NCBI GenBank assembly: GCA_041398745.1
Contig: JAWKUB010000003.1
Coordinates: 558,001 to 622,000 of the forward strand
Direction of reading: 5' to 3'
Source of the DNA: JACKHO01 sp041398745
GTDB lineage: Bacteria > Planctomycetota > Planctomycetia > Planctomycetales > Planctomycetaceae
Length of the DNA: 64,000 bases
In this document: positions 1 through 9,428 of the stretch, in pieces
Layout: each line of letters opens with the position of its first letter
Position numbering within the stretch: position 1 is the first letter of the stretch
Program-made: the position numbers and the translations under genes
Notes under the pieces: generated by a model
Seen by the model: the letters and a program-made list of their open reading frames with translations, nothing else
Database searches by the model: none
Told to the model about the DNA's origin: nothing

Positions 1-557
1 TGCGGGCCGAACGGATGTGTGCCCTTGGCCGCTTTGCCATGAGTCTCGCCCAGAACGGTGATCAGACCATGGCAACTCAGTGGATGGAACGCACTTTGGA
101 CGACAGTGCGAACCGCAGGTTGTCACTGCCGCAGTCGTTCCTGGCCATCGACGCCGTCCTCATCATTTACCGCAACCTCGCCGAGGGGCTGAAAGTTTTC
201 CCGAAGTCCATCGCACGCCGTCTCAACGAAGTGTTGCCGTTCATGGCCACAGAAGAAATTCTGATGACCGGCGTCAAACAGGGTGGCGACCGACAGGAAC
301 TGCACGAGCGCATTCGCGTTCACAGCCTCGCGTCAGCCAAGGTCATGAAAGAAGAAGGTTTGGTCAGCGACCTCATGACCCGCCTCGCAGATGACCCCGC
401 CTTTGCAGGTATCGACCTCAGTTCCGCACTCGACGCGCCTCGTTTCATTGGACGGGCCCCTGAACAGGTTGATTCCTTCATTGCTGACGTGGTTGAGCCC
501 ATCAGGGAGCGATATCAGTCCTGCCTCGGCGAGTCGAACGCGGAACTGAAGGTGTAG
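1..557 (+). CDS. purB: Adenylosuccinate lyase, C-terminal part (5' end outside window)
   Basis: The open frame enters from the left edge and stops at 557, leaving about 185 residues. Adenylosuccinate lyase splits succinylaminoimidazole carboxamide ribotide and adenylosuccinate to release fumarate, in cytoplasmic purine synthesis. The visible part carries the family stretch QWMERTLDDSANRR followed by the helical tail with LPFMATEEILM and GGDRQELHERIR, which match the C-terminal third of PurB proteins. The signature and most catalytic residues lie before the window. An ATG at 15 is internal to the family alignment, so it is not the start. The gene stands alone on this side; a 150-bp spacer separates it from the next gene. 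Confidence 0.93.
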   Translation, partial: RAERMCALGRFAMSLAQNGDQTMATQWMERTLDDSANRRLSLPQSFLAIDAVLIIYRNLAEGLKVFPKSIARRLNEVLPFMATEEILMTGVKQGGDRQELHERIRVHSLASAKVMKEEGLVSDLMTRLADDPAFAGIDLSSALDAPRFIGRAPEQVDSFIADVVEPIRERYQSCLGESNAELKV

Positions 558-708
558 AGCGACAAATGGACTGGGATTGCGATTGGCGTGTGCCGTTTCG
601 CATAATAGGGTGTCGATGAATCCTGTTCGGCCATTGTCGGACAGAGGTTTGTCGCTGCCCTCCTAATTATGTCCCTCCTTGTTGGTCTGGCGTCGCCAGG
701 GTTCTGAC

Positions 709-3700
709 ATGTCCAATGCCTTCCGCTTGTCTCTTCAGCGCATTGCTGCCTGTTGTGTTGTTCTGGCCACGCAGTGGTCATTTGCTGCTGATTCCACGAC
801 CGAACTGACTTTCGAAAAGGACATCCGTCCCATTTTTCGAGAGTTCTGTTTCGACTGTCATGGAGCAACTGACAAGCTCGATGGTCAGCTTGATTTACGC
901 CTAGTGCGCTTCATGCAGCGGGGCGGTGAGTCGGGGCCTGCGATTGTTGTCGGTGATCCTGCAAGCAGCTATCTAATGGATCGAATCCGTAACGGTGAAA
1001 TGCCGCCGGGAGAAACGCGTGTTCCAGATGAAAAAATTGCAATTCTGGAACAATGGATTGCGGGTGGTGCTCCGACATCCCGGCCTGAACCGGAGTCGAT
1101 TGGTCCGGGAGTTCCGATTTCAGTAGAGGACCGAAATTACTGGGCGTTTCAGCCAATTCAACGTCCAGAAGTTCCCAACTTCGATGCTGCGGAACGGGTG
1201 CGAACTCCCATCGATGCGCTATTACGTAAGGCGATGCCAGACGGACTTTCTTTCTCGCCAGATGCAGAACGCGAAACACTTATTGAGCGGGCATACTTTG
1301 ATCTCATCGGACTGCCGCCAACTTTGGAGGAAATGGCCAAGTGGAAGAATCACGCCAGCGAGGACTGGTTCGATTTACTCCTGAATGATTTGCTCGATTC
1401 CCCTCGCTACGGCGAACGTTGGGGACGGCACTGGCTTGACGTCGCGGGCTACGCGGACTCTGAAGGCTACACCGTCCAGGATGCGGAACGTCCCTGGGCG
1501 TGGAAGTACCGTGACTATGTCATTCGGTCCCTGAATGACGACAAGCCATTCGACCAGTTCATCGTCGAGCAACTGGCCGGAGATGAACTTGCCGGACCTC
1601 AGCAGGGGGACTGGACACCAGAACAAATTGAACTGCTGACGGCTACCGGATTTCTCCGCATGGCGGCTGATGGAACGGGATCGGGCGACAACAGTCCTGA
1701 GGCGCGGAACAAAGTCATTGCGGACACCATCAAAATCGTCAGCACGTCATTACTGGGCATGAGTGTGGCTTGCGCGCAGTGTCACGACCATCGTTACGAT
1801 CCCATTTCCCAGGTCGACTACTACGCCATGCGGGCGGTGTTCGAACCGGCTTTCGACTGGCAGCAGTGGAAGAATCCCGCCCAGCGACAAGTTTCACTTT
1901 ATACGGCTGCTGATCGACAACTCGCTGCGGACGTGGAAGCCGAAGCTCAGCAGGTAGCAGCAGAGAAGACGACGAAGCAGACGGAGTACATGGCGCAGGC
2001 CCTGGCAAAGGAATTGGAGAAGTACGAAGAGCCGCTGAAAGGGGAGTTGCGAACGGCATATGAAACTGCTGCAAAGGAACGCACAGCCGAGCAGAATGAA
2101 CTGCTCAAAAAGTATCCCAGCGTCAATATCAGCCCGGGTGTGCTCTACCAGTACCTCCCCGACGCGGCAGAGGAACTCAAAAAGTATGATGCGAGGATTG
2201 GCGAAATTCGGGCGAAGAAACCTGTCGAAGAATTCGTGCGCGTACTCAGCGAACCGGCGAATCATGCTCCTGTCACCAAGCTGTTTCATCGTGGCGACCA
2301 TCAACAGCCGTTACAAGACGTCGCTCCAGCAGCTCTGACCATTGCTGCGCCGGAAGGGGAGCGTCCCGAGTTTTCTCTCAATGATGACAAACATCCTACA
2401 ACAGGTCGCCGACTGGCCTATGCACAGTGGCTCACCAGCGGAAAGCATCCTCTCGTGGCTCGCGTCATTGTGAACCGCGTCTGGATGCATCATTTCGGTC
2501 GCGGTCTGGTCTCTACCCCAGCCGACTTTGGCAGGCTGGGTGATTCGCCAACGCATCCCGAATTACTCGACTGGCTGGCTGACGAATTCATGCGGGAGGG
2601 ATGGAGTTTGAAGAAGCTGCATCGTGTCATTCTCACTTCGACCGCTTGGAGGCAAGCATCCTTCCGCGATGCTGACAAAGATGCCATTGACGGTGAGAAC
2701 CGGTACTACTGGCGCAAATCACTCCAGCGACTCGAAGCGGAAATCATTCGCGACCGCATGCTGGCGGCCGCAGATTCACTCAACCCCGAACTCTTCGGAG
2801 CACCGGTCTCGATTAAGGAAGATGACACGGGGCAGGTGATTGTTGACGGACCGCAGAAACGTCGGAGCTTGTATATTCGAGTGCGTCGCTCACAGCCGGT
2901 GGCCATGTTGCAAGCGTTTGATGCTCCCGTCATGGAGACAAACTGCGAGCGCCGACCTTCTTCGACGGTGGCCACGCAATCACTCATGCTCATGAACGGT
3001 GAGTTTACGCTGGAACAGGCGAAATTGCTGGCTGACAGAATCGTACAGGAAGCTCAGCCGCTCCCCGCGGAAGTTGCGGCGTCGCTCCCCGTCCTACCCG
3101 AACCGTTGCCTGAATTGTGGTCGTTTGGATCGGGTCGATTCGATGAAACTTCAGGACAAACGACCAACTTTGTACCACTGCCGCATTGGACAGGATCAGA
3201 GTGGCAAGGCGGTCCGCAGCGGCCCGATCCAAACATTGGCTGGGTCATTGTAAATGCCAATGGCGGGCATCCCGGAAATCCCAATTTCGGTGCTGTCCGG
3301 CGCTGGACAGCACCCAGGAAAGGCACCCTCGCCATTACCGGAACGTTGCAGCACGGCAGCGAGAATGGTGATGGAGTACGTGGTCGCGTCGTTTCCTCAC
3401 GCACAGGCGTTGCTGGTGAATGGCAGGCGTTTCACAACAGCACGGCCACGAATGTTGCCAAGCTGGAAGTCGAGGCGGGCGAAACTCTTGATTTCATTAC
3501 CGACTGCAAGGCAGATGAAAATTCCGACAGCTTCTCCTGGCCCGTTAAGCTGACGCTCCAGTCAGATTCTAGCGATCCGCGATCATTTGATTCGGTGGCT
3601 GAGTTTCATGGTCCGATCAGCGTCGATGATTACGCCAAACTTCCTGCGGAAATTCGGACGGCGTGGAATTTCATTCTGCTTCGCGATCCCCAACCTGAAG

Positions 3701-3855
3701 AACTGCAGGCAGCCACGGAATTCGCGGCCCGTCAGTTAACAGCCATGCATGAGAATCCCGCTGGAGTTCCGTCAGGCTTGTCGACGAGCCGTCAGGTGCT
3801 GGTCAATGTGTGCCAGGCACTCTTGAACTCCAACGAGTTTCTGTACGTCGACTGA
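709..3855 (+). CDS. Planctomycete cytochrome c / DUF1549 / DUF1553 protein
   Basis: A 1048-residue exported protein of the family typical of planctomycetes. The ATG at 709 starts a good signal peptide ending near SFAAD; the frame also opens at a TTG at 679, which would spoil it. Order of parts: a PSCyt1 heme-binding segment with CFDCHG near residue 47, DUF1549 with a second motif CAQCH, a charged coiled-coil-like stretch, then DUF1553 with VNRVWMHHFGRGLV. A beta-rich module of roughly 170 residues interrupts the C-terminal part of DUF1553. The family's reaction is not established; it is usually paired with a DUF1501 protein, as here (next gene, 52 bp downstream). I infer a periplasmic redox or polysaccharide-related role. 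Confidence 0.9.
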   Translation: MSNAFRLSLQRIAACCVVLATQWSFAADSTTELTFEKDIRPIFREFCFDCHGATDKLDGQLDLRLVRFMQRGGESGPAIVVGDPASSYLMDRIRNGEMPPGETRVPDEKIAILEQWIAGGAPTSRPEPESIGPGVPISVEDRNYWAFQPIQRPEVPNFDAAERVRTPIDALLRKAMPDGLSFSPDAERETLIERAYFDLIGLPPTLEEMAKWKNHASEDWFDLLLNDLLDSPRYGERWGRHWLDVAGYADSEGYTVQDAERPWAWKYRDYVIRSLNDDKPFDQFIVEQLAGDELAGPQQGDWTPEQIELLTATGFLRMAADGTGSGDNSPEARNKVIADTIKIVSTSLLGMSVACAQCHDHRYDPISQVDYYAMRAVFEPAFDWQQWKNPAQRQVSLYTAADRQLAADVEAEAQQVAAEKTTKQTEYMAQALAKELEKYEEPLKGELRTAYETAAKERTAEQNELLKKYPSVNISPGVLYQYLPDAAEELKKYDARIGEIRAKKPVEEFVRVLSEPANHAPVTKLFHRGDHQQPLQDVAPAALTIAAPEGERPEFSLNDDKHPTTGRRLAYAQWLTSGKHPLVARVIVNRVWMHHFGRGLVSTPADFGRLGDSPTHPELLDWLADEFMREGWSLKKLHRVILTSTAWRQASFRDADKDAIDGENRYYWRKSLQRLEAEIIRDRMLAAADSLNPELFGAPVSIKEDDTGQVIVDGPQKRRSLYIRVRRSQPVAMLQAFDAPVMETNCERRPSSTVATQSLMLMNGEFTLEQAKLLADRIVQEAQPLPAEVAASLPVLPEPLPELWSFGSGRFDETSGQTTNFVPLPHWTGSEWQGGPQRPDPNIGWVIVNANGGHPGNPNFGAVRRWTAPRKGTLAITGTLQHGSENGDGVRGRVVSSRTGVAGEWQAFHNSTATNVAKLEVEAGETLDFITDCKADENSDSFSWPVKLTLQSDSSDPRSFDSVAEFHGPISVDDYAKLPAEIRTAWNFILLRDPQPEELQAATEFAARQLTAMHENPAGVPSGLSTSRQVLVNVCQALLNSNEFLYVD

Positions 3856-3907
3856 CAACTGGGCCGATCCCGTTTTATTCGCATTTTCCAATACTCACCA
3901 ATTGTTG

Positions 3908-5347
3908 ATGAATATGTTCACTCGAAGACAGTTTCTTACTGAAAACGCCATGGGTATTGGCTCAGTCGCTTTGGCGTGGCTCCTGCAACAGGAACAGGCC
4001 AGGGCGAATCCGAAAGCTGTGGGCCTCATGCAGCCGCACAACGATTTGCGACCGCGCGACCCCCACTTCACCCCGCATGCTAACGCCATGATTTCGCTGT
4101 TTCAGCATGGCGGACCGGCGCACATGGATTTGACCGATCCCAAACCGGAGCTCACACGGCAGAACGGCGTCGATTACACCGGCGACATTCAGTTCAGCTT
4201 TGTGAATGAAGCGAGCAAGAAGCTGTTTGGTTCACCCTGGAAGTTTGCTCCACGCGGCGAATGTGGAACCGAGCTTTCAGAACTGCTGCCGCACACATCC
4301 GAGGTTGTGGACGACATTTGTCTGATTCGCAGTATGCATACCGGAGCGAATGGCCACGAGGTTTCCATTCGCTATTTTCACGGCGGCATTCCCGGCGTAG
4401 TCGGGCGTCCCACGTTGGGGTCGTGGCTCGTGTACGCGCTAGGATCGGAGACTCAGAATCTCCCCGCGTATATGGTGCTGAGTGATCCTGGCGGTCTGCC
4501 AGTGGACGGTGTTTCCAACTGGTCGAATGGCTTCATGCCCGCGTTGTTTCAGGGAACGGTATTGCGCCCCAAGGAACCGCGCATCCTGAACCTCGATGCT
4601 CCCGCTCACTTGCGGGGAACATTTCAGCAGCAGAATCTGGAATTGCTGCACAGTTTGAATCAACGCTATCTGGACGAGCATCCTCGCGAATCGGAACTGG
4701 AAGCCCGTATTGCGAGTTATGAACTGGCCGCCCGCATGCAGACAGCCGCCGCCGAAGCTCTCGACATTTCGCAGGAGACTGAGGCCACGCAAAAGCTGTA
4801 CGGCCTCGATGATCCTCAGTGCCGCGAATACGGTACGCGTTGTCTCATTGCCCGCCGACTCGTCGAACGGGGCGTGCGGTTTGTGCAACTGTTTCACAGC
4901 GGACAGCCTTGGGACAATCACAGCAATATTTCGACAGGCTTGCCCAGCATTTGCAAGAAGACCGATCAACCTGCGGCGGCTCTGGTGAAAGACCTCAAAC
5001 AACGCGGCCTGCTGGACACCACCATTGTTCACTGGGGTGGCGAAATTGGTCGGCTCCCGGTCACACAGGATCATGGTTCCCCTGAGAAGGCGGGACGCGA
5101 CCACAACGGCCAAGGGTTCAGCATTTGGCTCGCTGGCGGCGGAATAAAGGGAGGCATGGCGTACGGCAAGACCGACGAAGTCGGGCACCGGGCGGTAGAA
5201 AATGTGGTGACTCCCAACGACTTCCAGGCAACGCTCATGCACCAGTTCGGACTCGATTACGAACAGGTTGTGTTCCCGTCGAACGGCCAGCAGCAAATCA
5301 TCACCAATAAACGCCCTGCACACGTCGTGAATGACATTCTGGCGTAG
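3908..5347 (+). CDS. DUF1501 protein (sulfatase-like fold), Tat-exported
   Basis: A 479-residue protein of the DUF1501 family, related in fold to alkaline phosphatase and sulfatases. The start is taken at the ATG at 3908, giving an N-terminus with TRRQFL and a hydrophobic stretch, i.e. a twin-arginine signal; two TTG codons precede it. Family hallmarks seen include QHGGPAHMDLTDPKPE near the N-terminus, RRLVERGVRFVQLFH in the middle and HWGGEIGRLPVTQ further on. It lies 52 bp after the DUF1549/DUF1553 gene on the same strand, the standard planctomycete pairing, so the two products probably act together outside the cytoplasm. The substrate is unknown. Confidence 0.9.
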   Translation: MNMFTRRQFLTENAMGIGSVALAWLLQQEQARANPKAVGLMQPHNDLRPRDPHFTPHANAMISLFQHGGPAHMDLTDPKPELTRQNGVDYTGDIQFSFVNEASKKLFGSPWKFAPRGECGTELSELLPHTSEVVDDICLIRSMHTGANGHEVSIRYFHGGIPGVVGRPTLGSWLVYALGSETQNLPAYMVLSDPGGLPVDGVSNWSNGFMPALFQGTVLRPKEPRILNLDAPAHLRGTFQQQNLELLHSLNQRYLDEHPRESELEARIASYELAARMQTAAAEALDISQETEATQKLYGLDDPQCREYGTRCLIARRLVERGVRFVQLFHSGQPWDNHSNISTGLPSICKKTDQPAAALVKDLKQRGLLDTTIVHWGGEIGRLPVTQDHGSPEKAGRDHNGQGFSIWLAGGGIKGGMAYGKTDEVGHRAVENVVTPNDFQATLMHQFGLDYEQVVFPSNGQQQIITNKRPAHVVNDILA

Positions 5348-5457
5348 TGGAATTGGTACGCATCGTTCCATTTCTTAGCGACGGTGTGACAACGTCGTCC
5401 AAGCCGCTTATGATGCGGCACGTTCCACGTTTTGCCTTTTCTGGATGAAGGTCATTC

Positions 5458-6648
5458 ATGTCCCCGCTTGCTTCAGGCCTGCTGCTGTCGCTCGTCCTCA
5501 CCGATCCCGCGACCGTTACCACGCTCGATGGGAAAACCCTCAGCGGAGAAGTCTCGCAATTCTCAGATGCGGCACTCGTGGTTGATGTGAATGGCGAGGC
5601 GAAAACCATTGCTTTGGACACTATTCTTTCCGTTGAATGGTCGGTGCCCGTTGTCGAGCCAGATGGAATTCCGGAAATCCAACTCGTCGACGGTTCGACT
5701 CTGCGGGCTGATTGCACTATTTCGGGAGACGCCACACTGCTCAAGGGGGCAGCTGTAGAAGCTTCGATTTCAAGGCAACAGGTCCGTAGTATTCGTTTCG
5801 CAGCGCTCGACGCAAAAGTGGAAGAGTCCTGGGCCGAATTGCAGTCGCGTCAGCCGAAGCAGGACTTGCTGGTCGTCCGCAAGGGGGATGTTCTCGACTT
5901 CATTTCGGGGGCCGTGGGAGATGTCACGGAAAGCCAGGTCGCCGTGGTTGCGGGTGGACGAGATTTTCAGGCCGGACGCGACAAGATTTTCGCCATCATT
6001 TTCGCCGACCGTGTTTCACCGAAGGAAGGCGCACGTGTGACAGTTAAGCTGGCCAGTGGGGAACAACTCATTGCGAAGTCCATTGCGAAAGACGCAGAGA
6101 AGTGGGGAATTTCTCTGGTGGCCGGTCTGGAATTGAAAGTCGACACGTCGCAATTGAAGACACTCGATTTTGGCGGCGGTCGCATCCGTTACCTGGCAGA
6201 TGTCCCCTATACCACCGACGGTTCCACCTCGCCCGATCCCATTTTCCCGGTTCAGTGGTTCACATGCCGAAACGCTCCCTCAGGTTTCGGGGTGGAGGGT
6301 AAACCTCTCCGCATTGGTGAGTCGGAGTACCTCAAGGGACTGTGGATGTGCACGAATGCGGAACTGCATTTCCGTTTGAACCGAGAGTTTACGCGTCTGC
6401 AGGGAGTTGGCGGATTCGAACTGACACATGTTGAACGAATGCCCAAGTACAATCCTAAACTCGAATTCGTCGTGCTGGCCGATGGCAAAGAACTTCTGCG
6501 GCGCGATGTCAAATGGGATGATGTACCGCAACCGTTGGACCTCGACATTTCAGATACTCGGGAGCTGGTCATCAAGCTTGTTTCGAAGAGCGATCAGCCC
6601 GGCGTGCTCGAATTCTTCGCTATCGGGGATGCGCGGCTCATTAAATAA
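5458..6648 (+). CDS. NPCBM-type carbohydrate-binding domain protein
   Basis: A 396-residue protein. The N-terminus (MSPLASGLLLSLVLTDPA) is short and hydrophobic, and could be a weak signal peptide. Residues about 15-240 hold beta-rich repeats of the kind TTLDGKTLSGEV, as in planctomycete proteins with Sm-like or small barrel units. The last 155 residues, from about IRYLADVPYT, fit the NPCBM module: an opening that turns on a hydrophobic shell, KGLWMCTNAELHFRL in the middle, and a closing strand with FAIGDARL. The gene follows the DUF1501 gene by 110 bp on the same strand, and may be read together with it. Ligand and role are inferred only from the module. Confidence 0.72.
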   Translation: MSPLASGLLLSLVLTDPATVTTLDGKTLSGEVSQFSDAALVVDVNGEAKTIALDTILSVEWSVPVVEPDGIPEIQLVDGSTLRADCTISGDATLLKGAAVEASISRQQVRSIRFAALDAKVEESWAELQSRQPKQDLLVVRKGDVLDFISGAVGDVTESQVAVVAGGRDFQAGRDKIFAIIFADRVSPKEGARVTVKLASGEQLIAKSIAKDAEKWGISLVAGLELKVDTSQLKTLDFGGGRIRYLADVPYTTDGSTSPDPIFPVQWFTCRNAPSGFGVEGKPLRIGESEYLKGLWMCTNAELHFRLNREFTRLQGVGGFELTHVERMPKYNPKLEFVVLADGKELLRRDVKWDDVPQPLDLDISDTRELVIKLVSKSDQPGVLEFFAIGDARLIK

Positions 6649-6760
6649 TTCGGCATATTCTGCTGCATGCGTTGCTGAAAACCGAATTGCGGTTGACGGG
6701 GAAATTGTGTCGGGATTATCAGCCAGAATTCGCACTTTGAATCTGGCATGCGGTTTCTGA

Positions 6761-7882
6761 TTGAAGACCTCGGCAACGGTTATTCTTCTGACTGTGGCAT
6801 GGCTGAATGTCTATCGACAGGCGGTCGCTGAAGATTTATTGCCCGTCGCGCGCGCCCAATCGCCTCAGCGGTTTGGCCACGCTCCTGAACAGTTTCCGCA
6901 GCATTCATTCTTCCCCGCTGGCCACTCGATTTATCAGCAGGCGACTGTCGAGGAAATTCTCGAATACGCGCCGCTTCGTGAGAGCCGCATTGCCGACACG
7001 CTAGAAGAGGACATGCAGCCAGCCATTCAGCCGGTGCAGTATCCGTTCGAGCCCTCCGGCGGTGTTGATGGAGACTGGGTGCCCGACGTTGAGGAGCGGC
7101 TCTCCGTTCCCGCGGCACAGCCCGCCAGTCGCTGGAGCAAGCAGCTTTTTCAAACCACGGTATTACCGGGCTCGGGTGATACTCTCGGCATGTTCGAGAT
7201 CGACTCTCGGGCGACGACGTCGTGGCCGGGGTTTCCGTTACTGCAATTCACGCCCCGCTTCGCCTTCCGCACATTGACCGGGCCAGCATCAACCGACCTC
7301 CCTGGCACGCTGTTTGATTTGTCGCTTGATGCGACTTTCTTTCTGCCTGTCTCAACCGAATGGTCATTCTTATTCAGCCTTTCTCCCGGCATTTACAGCG
7401 ATTTCGACGCTTACAGCCGCGATTCCCTCCGCATTCCAGGCCGGGCCTTCGCCATTTACAAGTGGAGTGACTCACTCAAACTGGTTGGCGGACTCATTTA
7501 TCTCGACCGTCAGGACATTGGTTTCCTTCCCGCAGCCGGACTGACGTACACACCCAATGACGATCTGAAGTTCGACGTCAGTTTCCCCAAGCCGAAGATT
7601 TCGTGGCGCTACCTCGCCGACACACAGCGGGAACGGTTCCTGTATATCGCAGGAGAATTCTGGGGTGGTACATGGACCGTTGAACGAGCCAATGGGCGGT
7701 GGGACAAAGCCGCGATTGGTGATTTGCGTCTCCTAGTCGGCTGGGAACACAAACAGGCCGACCAGCTTCACTGGAACGTCGAAGCTGGGTATGTCTTCAA
7801 CCGTAAAGTCGAATACGCGTCAGGCCTCGGTGATCTAGACCTGGGTGATACCGCGGTAATTCGGTTCGCCATTGGCTACTAG
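6761..7882 (+). CDS. Predicted outer-membrane beta-barrel protein (DUF6268-like)
   Basis: A 373-residue hypothetical protein. A stop codon at 6758 lies directly before the TTG at 6761, and no ATG nearby keeps the signal peptide (KTSATVILLTVAWLNVYRQA), so TTG is the likely start. After a proline-rich linker of about 100 residues, the second half alternates polar and aromatic residues in strands (DLSLDATFFLPVS, FDVSFPKPKISW, WNVEAGYVFNRKVEY) and ends in a strand closing with IRFAIGY, which suits an outer-membrane barrel. It resembles the DUF6268 proteins common in planctomycetes. Its cargo or role is not visible. A long hairpin follows the stop codon. Confidence 0.6.
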   Translation: MKTSATVILLTVAWLNVYRQAVAEDLLPVARAQSPQRFGHAPEQFPQHSFFPAGHSIYQQATVEEILEYAPLRESRIADTLEEDMQPAIQPVQYPFEPSGGVDGDWVPDVEERLSVPAAQPASRWSKQLFQTTVLPGSGDTLGMFEIDSRATTSWPGFPLLQFTPRFAFRTLTGPASTDLPGTLFDLSLDATFFLPVSTEWSFLFSLSPGIYSDFDAYSRDSLRIPGRAFAIYKWSDSLKLVGGLIYLDRQDIGFLPAAGLTYTPNDDLKFDVSFPKPKISWRYLADTQRERFLYIAGEFWGGTWTVERANGRWDKAAIGDLRLLVGWEHKQADQLHWNVEAGYVFNRKVEYASGLGDLDLGDTAVIRFAIGY

Positions 7883-7915
7883 TGGCAACTACTGCTTTCG
7901 GATGCATGCCCAAGT

Positions 7916-7984
7916 ATACCAGCACGAAGCGCCAGCGAGTGAATCAACGAGAGCAATTCACTCCCTGGCGCTTCGTGCTGGTAT
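7916..7984. repeat. Long palindromic element between convergent genes
   Basis: Left arm 7916-7944 and right arm 7956-7984 are reverse complements over 29 bases with a single mismatch, around an 11-base loop. The arm contains CACGAAGCGCCAGCGAGTG. It sits in the 108-bp spacer between a gene ending at 7882 (+) and one ending at 7991 (-). It may act as a bidirectional terminator. From memory similar sequences recur in planctomycete genomes, which would make it a dispersed palindromic repeat. No second copy was seen in this window. Confidence 0.75.
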
Positions 7985-7990
7985 GGGGCT

Positions 7991-9283
7991 CTATGAAGCG
8001 GATTCTTCCAAGGTCGGGACGTTCAACGTCACTTGCAGGGGAACGGTCCAGGTGACGGAGTTGTTGTTACTGCCACTTTGGAGAGGAATGGGGATTGGCG
8101 TTGTTTGAAGCGGCTGCTGTTCGGGTTGTTTGTCGCCAGTGGGTGGAGTTAGCGGTTGCTGAATGTCGGGAATAATGATTCCCGGCAGGGGAGGGTTCCC
8201 CACCGACAGCAATTCATCACGCAGCTTTTTCTGTTCCGCGGTCAATTCGGCCCGCTTGATGTCGAGGACCACTTCACTACAGAACACGCCTTCGTTGGCC
8301 ACCCATTTGATACGGTGGGTCCCCATTTCAGCCGACCAGGGTTGGCCGTTGACTGCCAGGATTTTGCCTTCCCCATTTCGCGCGGGGACGCCGGAATGAT
8401 GCAACGCCACGACTTCCCATTGATCATTGTAGACCGGCGAGCCTGACGAACCGGGGGCAGTGTCCGTCGAGTAGTGCGCGAAGCGGTCCAGCAAATCGAC
8501 GACGCGATTCTCACGCAGAGCAATTTGCTTGGCTTCGCCGTTGGGGTGCTGAATAATCGACACGGACTCTCCTTTGACAATGAGCCCTTCCCCTTCTGGC
8601 AGTCGACTCCAGCCCCACTCACGAGGTTCCCGTCCGAGTTCGCGATTCGGTCTTACAGCCACCATGGTGAAATCGAGATTTGAATTGGTGTGGAAGAATC
8701 GAGTCGGGTCGAGTTCGAATGTCACAGTTTGTCGCACGTGCCCCAGCTGGTCGACTTCGAAGTCGAGTTCGATTTCGCTAAACGCTGCTTCCTGCTCAGA
8801 CTGCAGGACGTGATGGTTTGTCAGCATCAAACTCGGTGAGACAAAGAATCCGGTACCAAATCCGACGCCCTGCCCGTTCTTATCGCGGATGCGAATCCGG
8901 CCTACACTGCGGGCGCACTGCTGTCCCCGTAACAGGTACGCGATGGGCATTAAGTCGTTGCCGCCGAGGACGCGCTCCAGCGTGGGGTCATCAATAATGG
9001 CCCGTACCGGCGTTTCTTCATTTGGGGGCCCCATCATGCCCATGGGCATGGAACGGACATTTGCCGGAGCGGCCCAGTCCACTGCGTCATCGCTGTATCC
9101 CAGACGACGCAGCCGTTGTTGCAATTGATTTGGTGTATTCGCTGCTGAGATGTTCCGTTTGCCCACCGCATCTGCCACGGAACTGCGACTCTGCATTCGC
9201 GTTTGGTAGCGGTGCTCCGTGCCGTTGATATACCGCAGTTGGCGGTCAGCCATTGCGGCTTGTGAGATTTCGCCAGAAGACAT
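7991..9283 (-). CDS. V8-like trypsin-fold serine protease
   Basis: A 430-residue protein with a chymotrypsin-fold protease domain at about residues 115-320. The triad can be placed at His158 (TNHHVL), Asp204 (NLDFTMV) and Ser280 (PGSSGSPV), all in the expected order, as in staphylococcal V8 and related Glu-type endopeptidases. The start at 9283 is preceded by a purine-rich stretch. The first 110 residues are polar with no signal peptide or membrane helix, and the last 80 are rich in Pro, Gln and Thr. A V8-like protease without an export signal is unusual; it may act in the cytoplasm or leave by another route. Specificity is not deducible. Confidence 0.82.
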   Translation of the reverse strand: MSSGEISQAAMADRQLRYINGTEHRYQTRMQSRSSVADAVGKRNISAANTPNQLQQRLRRLGYSDDAVDWAAPANVRSMPMGMMGPPNEETPVRAIIDDPTLERVLGGNDLMPIAYLLRGQQCARSVGRIRIRDKNGQGVGFGTGFFVSPSLMLTNHHVLQSEQEAAFSEIELDFEVDQLGHVRQTVTFELDPTRFFHTNSNLDFTMVAVRPNRELGREPREWGWSRLPEGEGLIVKGESVSIIQHPNGEAKQIALRENRVVDLLDRFAHYSTDTAPGSSGSPVYNDQWEVVALHHSGVPARNGEGKILAVNGQPWSAEMGTHRIKWVANEGVFCSEVVLDIKRAELTAEQKKLRDELLSVGNPPLPGIIIPDIQQPLTPPTGDKQPEQQPLQTTPIPIPLQSGSNNNSVTWTVPLQVTLNVPTLEESAS

Positions 9284-9428
9284 TTGTTGCCCTTTTCATT
9301 AGGAGTCGGATCACCACTCTACGGCATTTCTGTCTGATAGAATGACGCACTCCAAGTGAATTGTCAGCGCGGAATTGTCTGGTCCGGAAGAAGTTGCCAG
9401 AATGGTGTGGTTCACAGGAAGGCGAACA

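Noticed and set aside
4439..5371. A 310-residue open frame opposite the DUF1501 gene
   Set aside because: Antisense shadow of the DUF1501 coding sequence; no ribosome site or recognisable domain.
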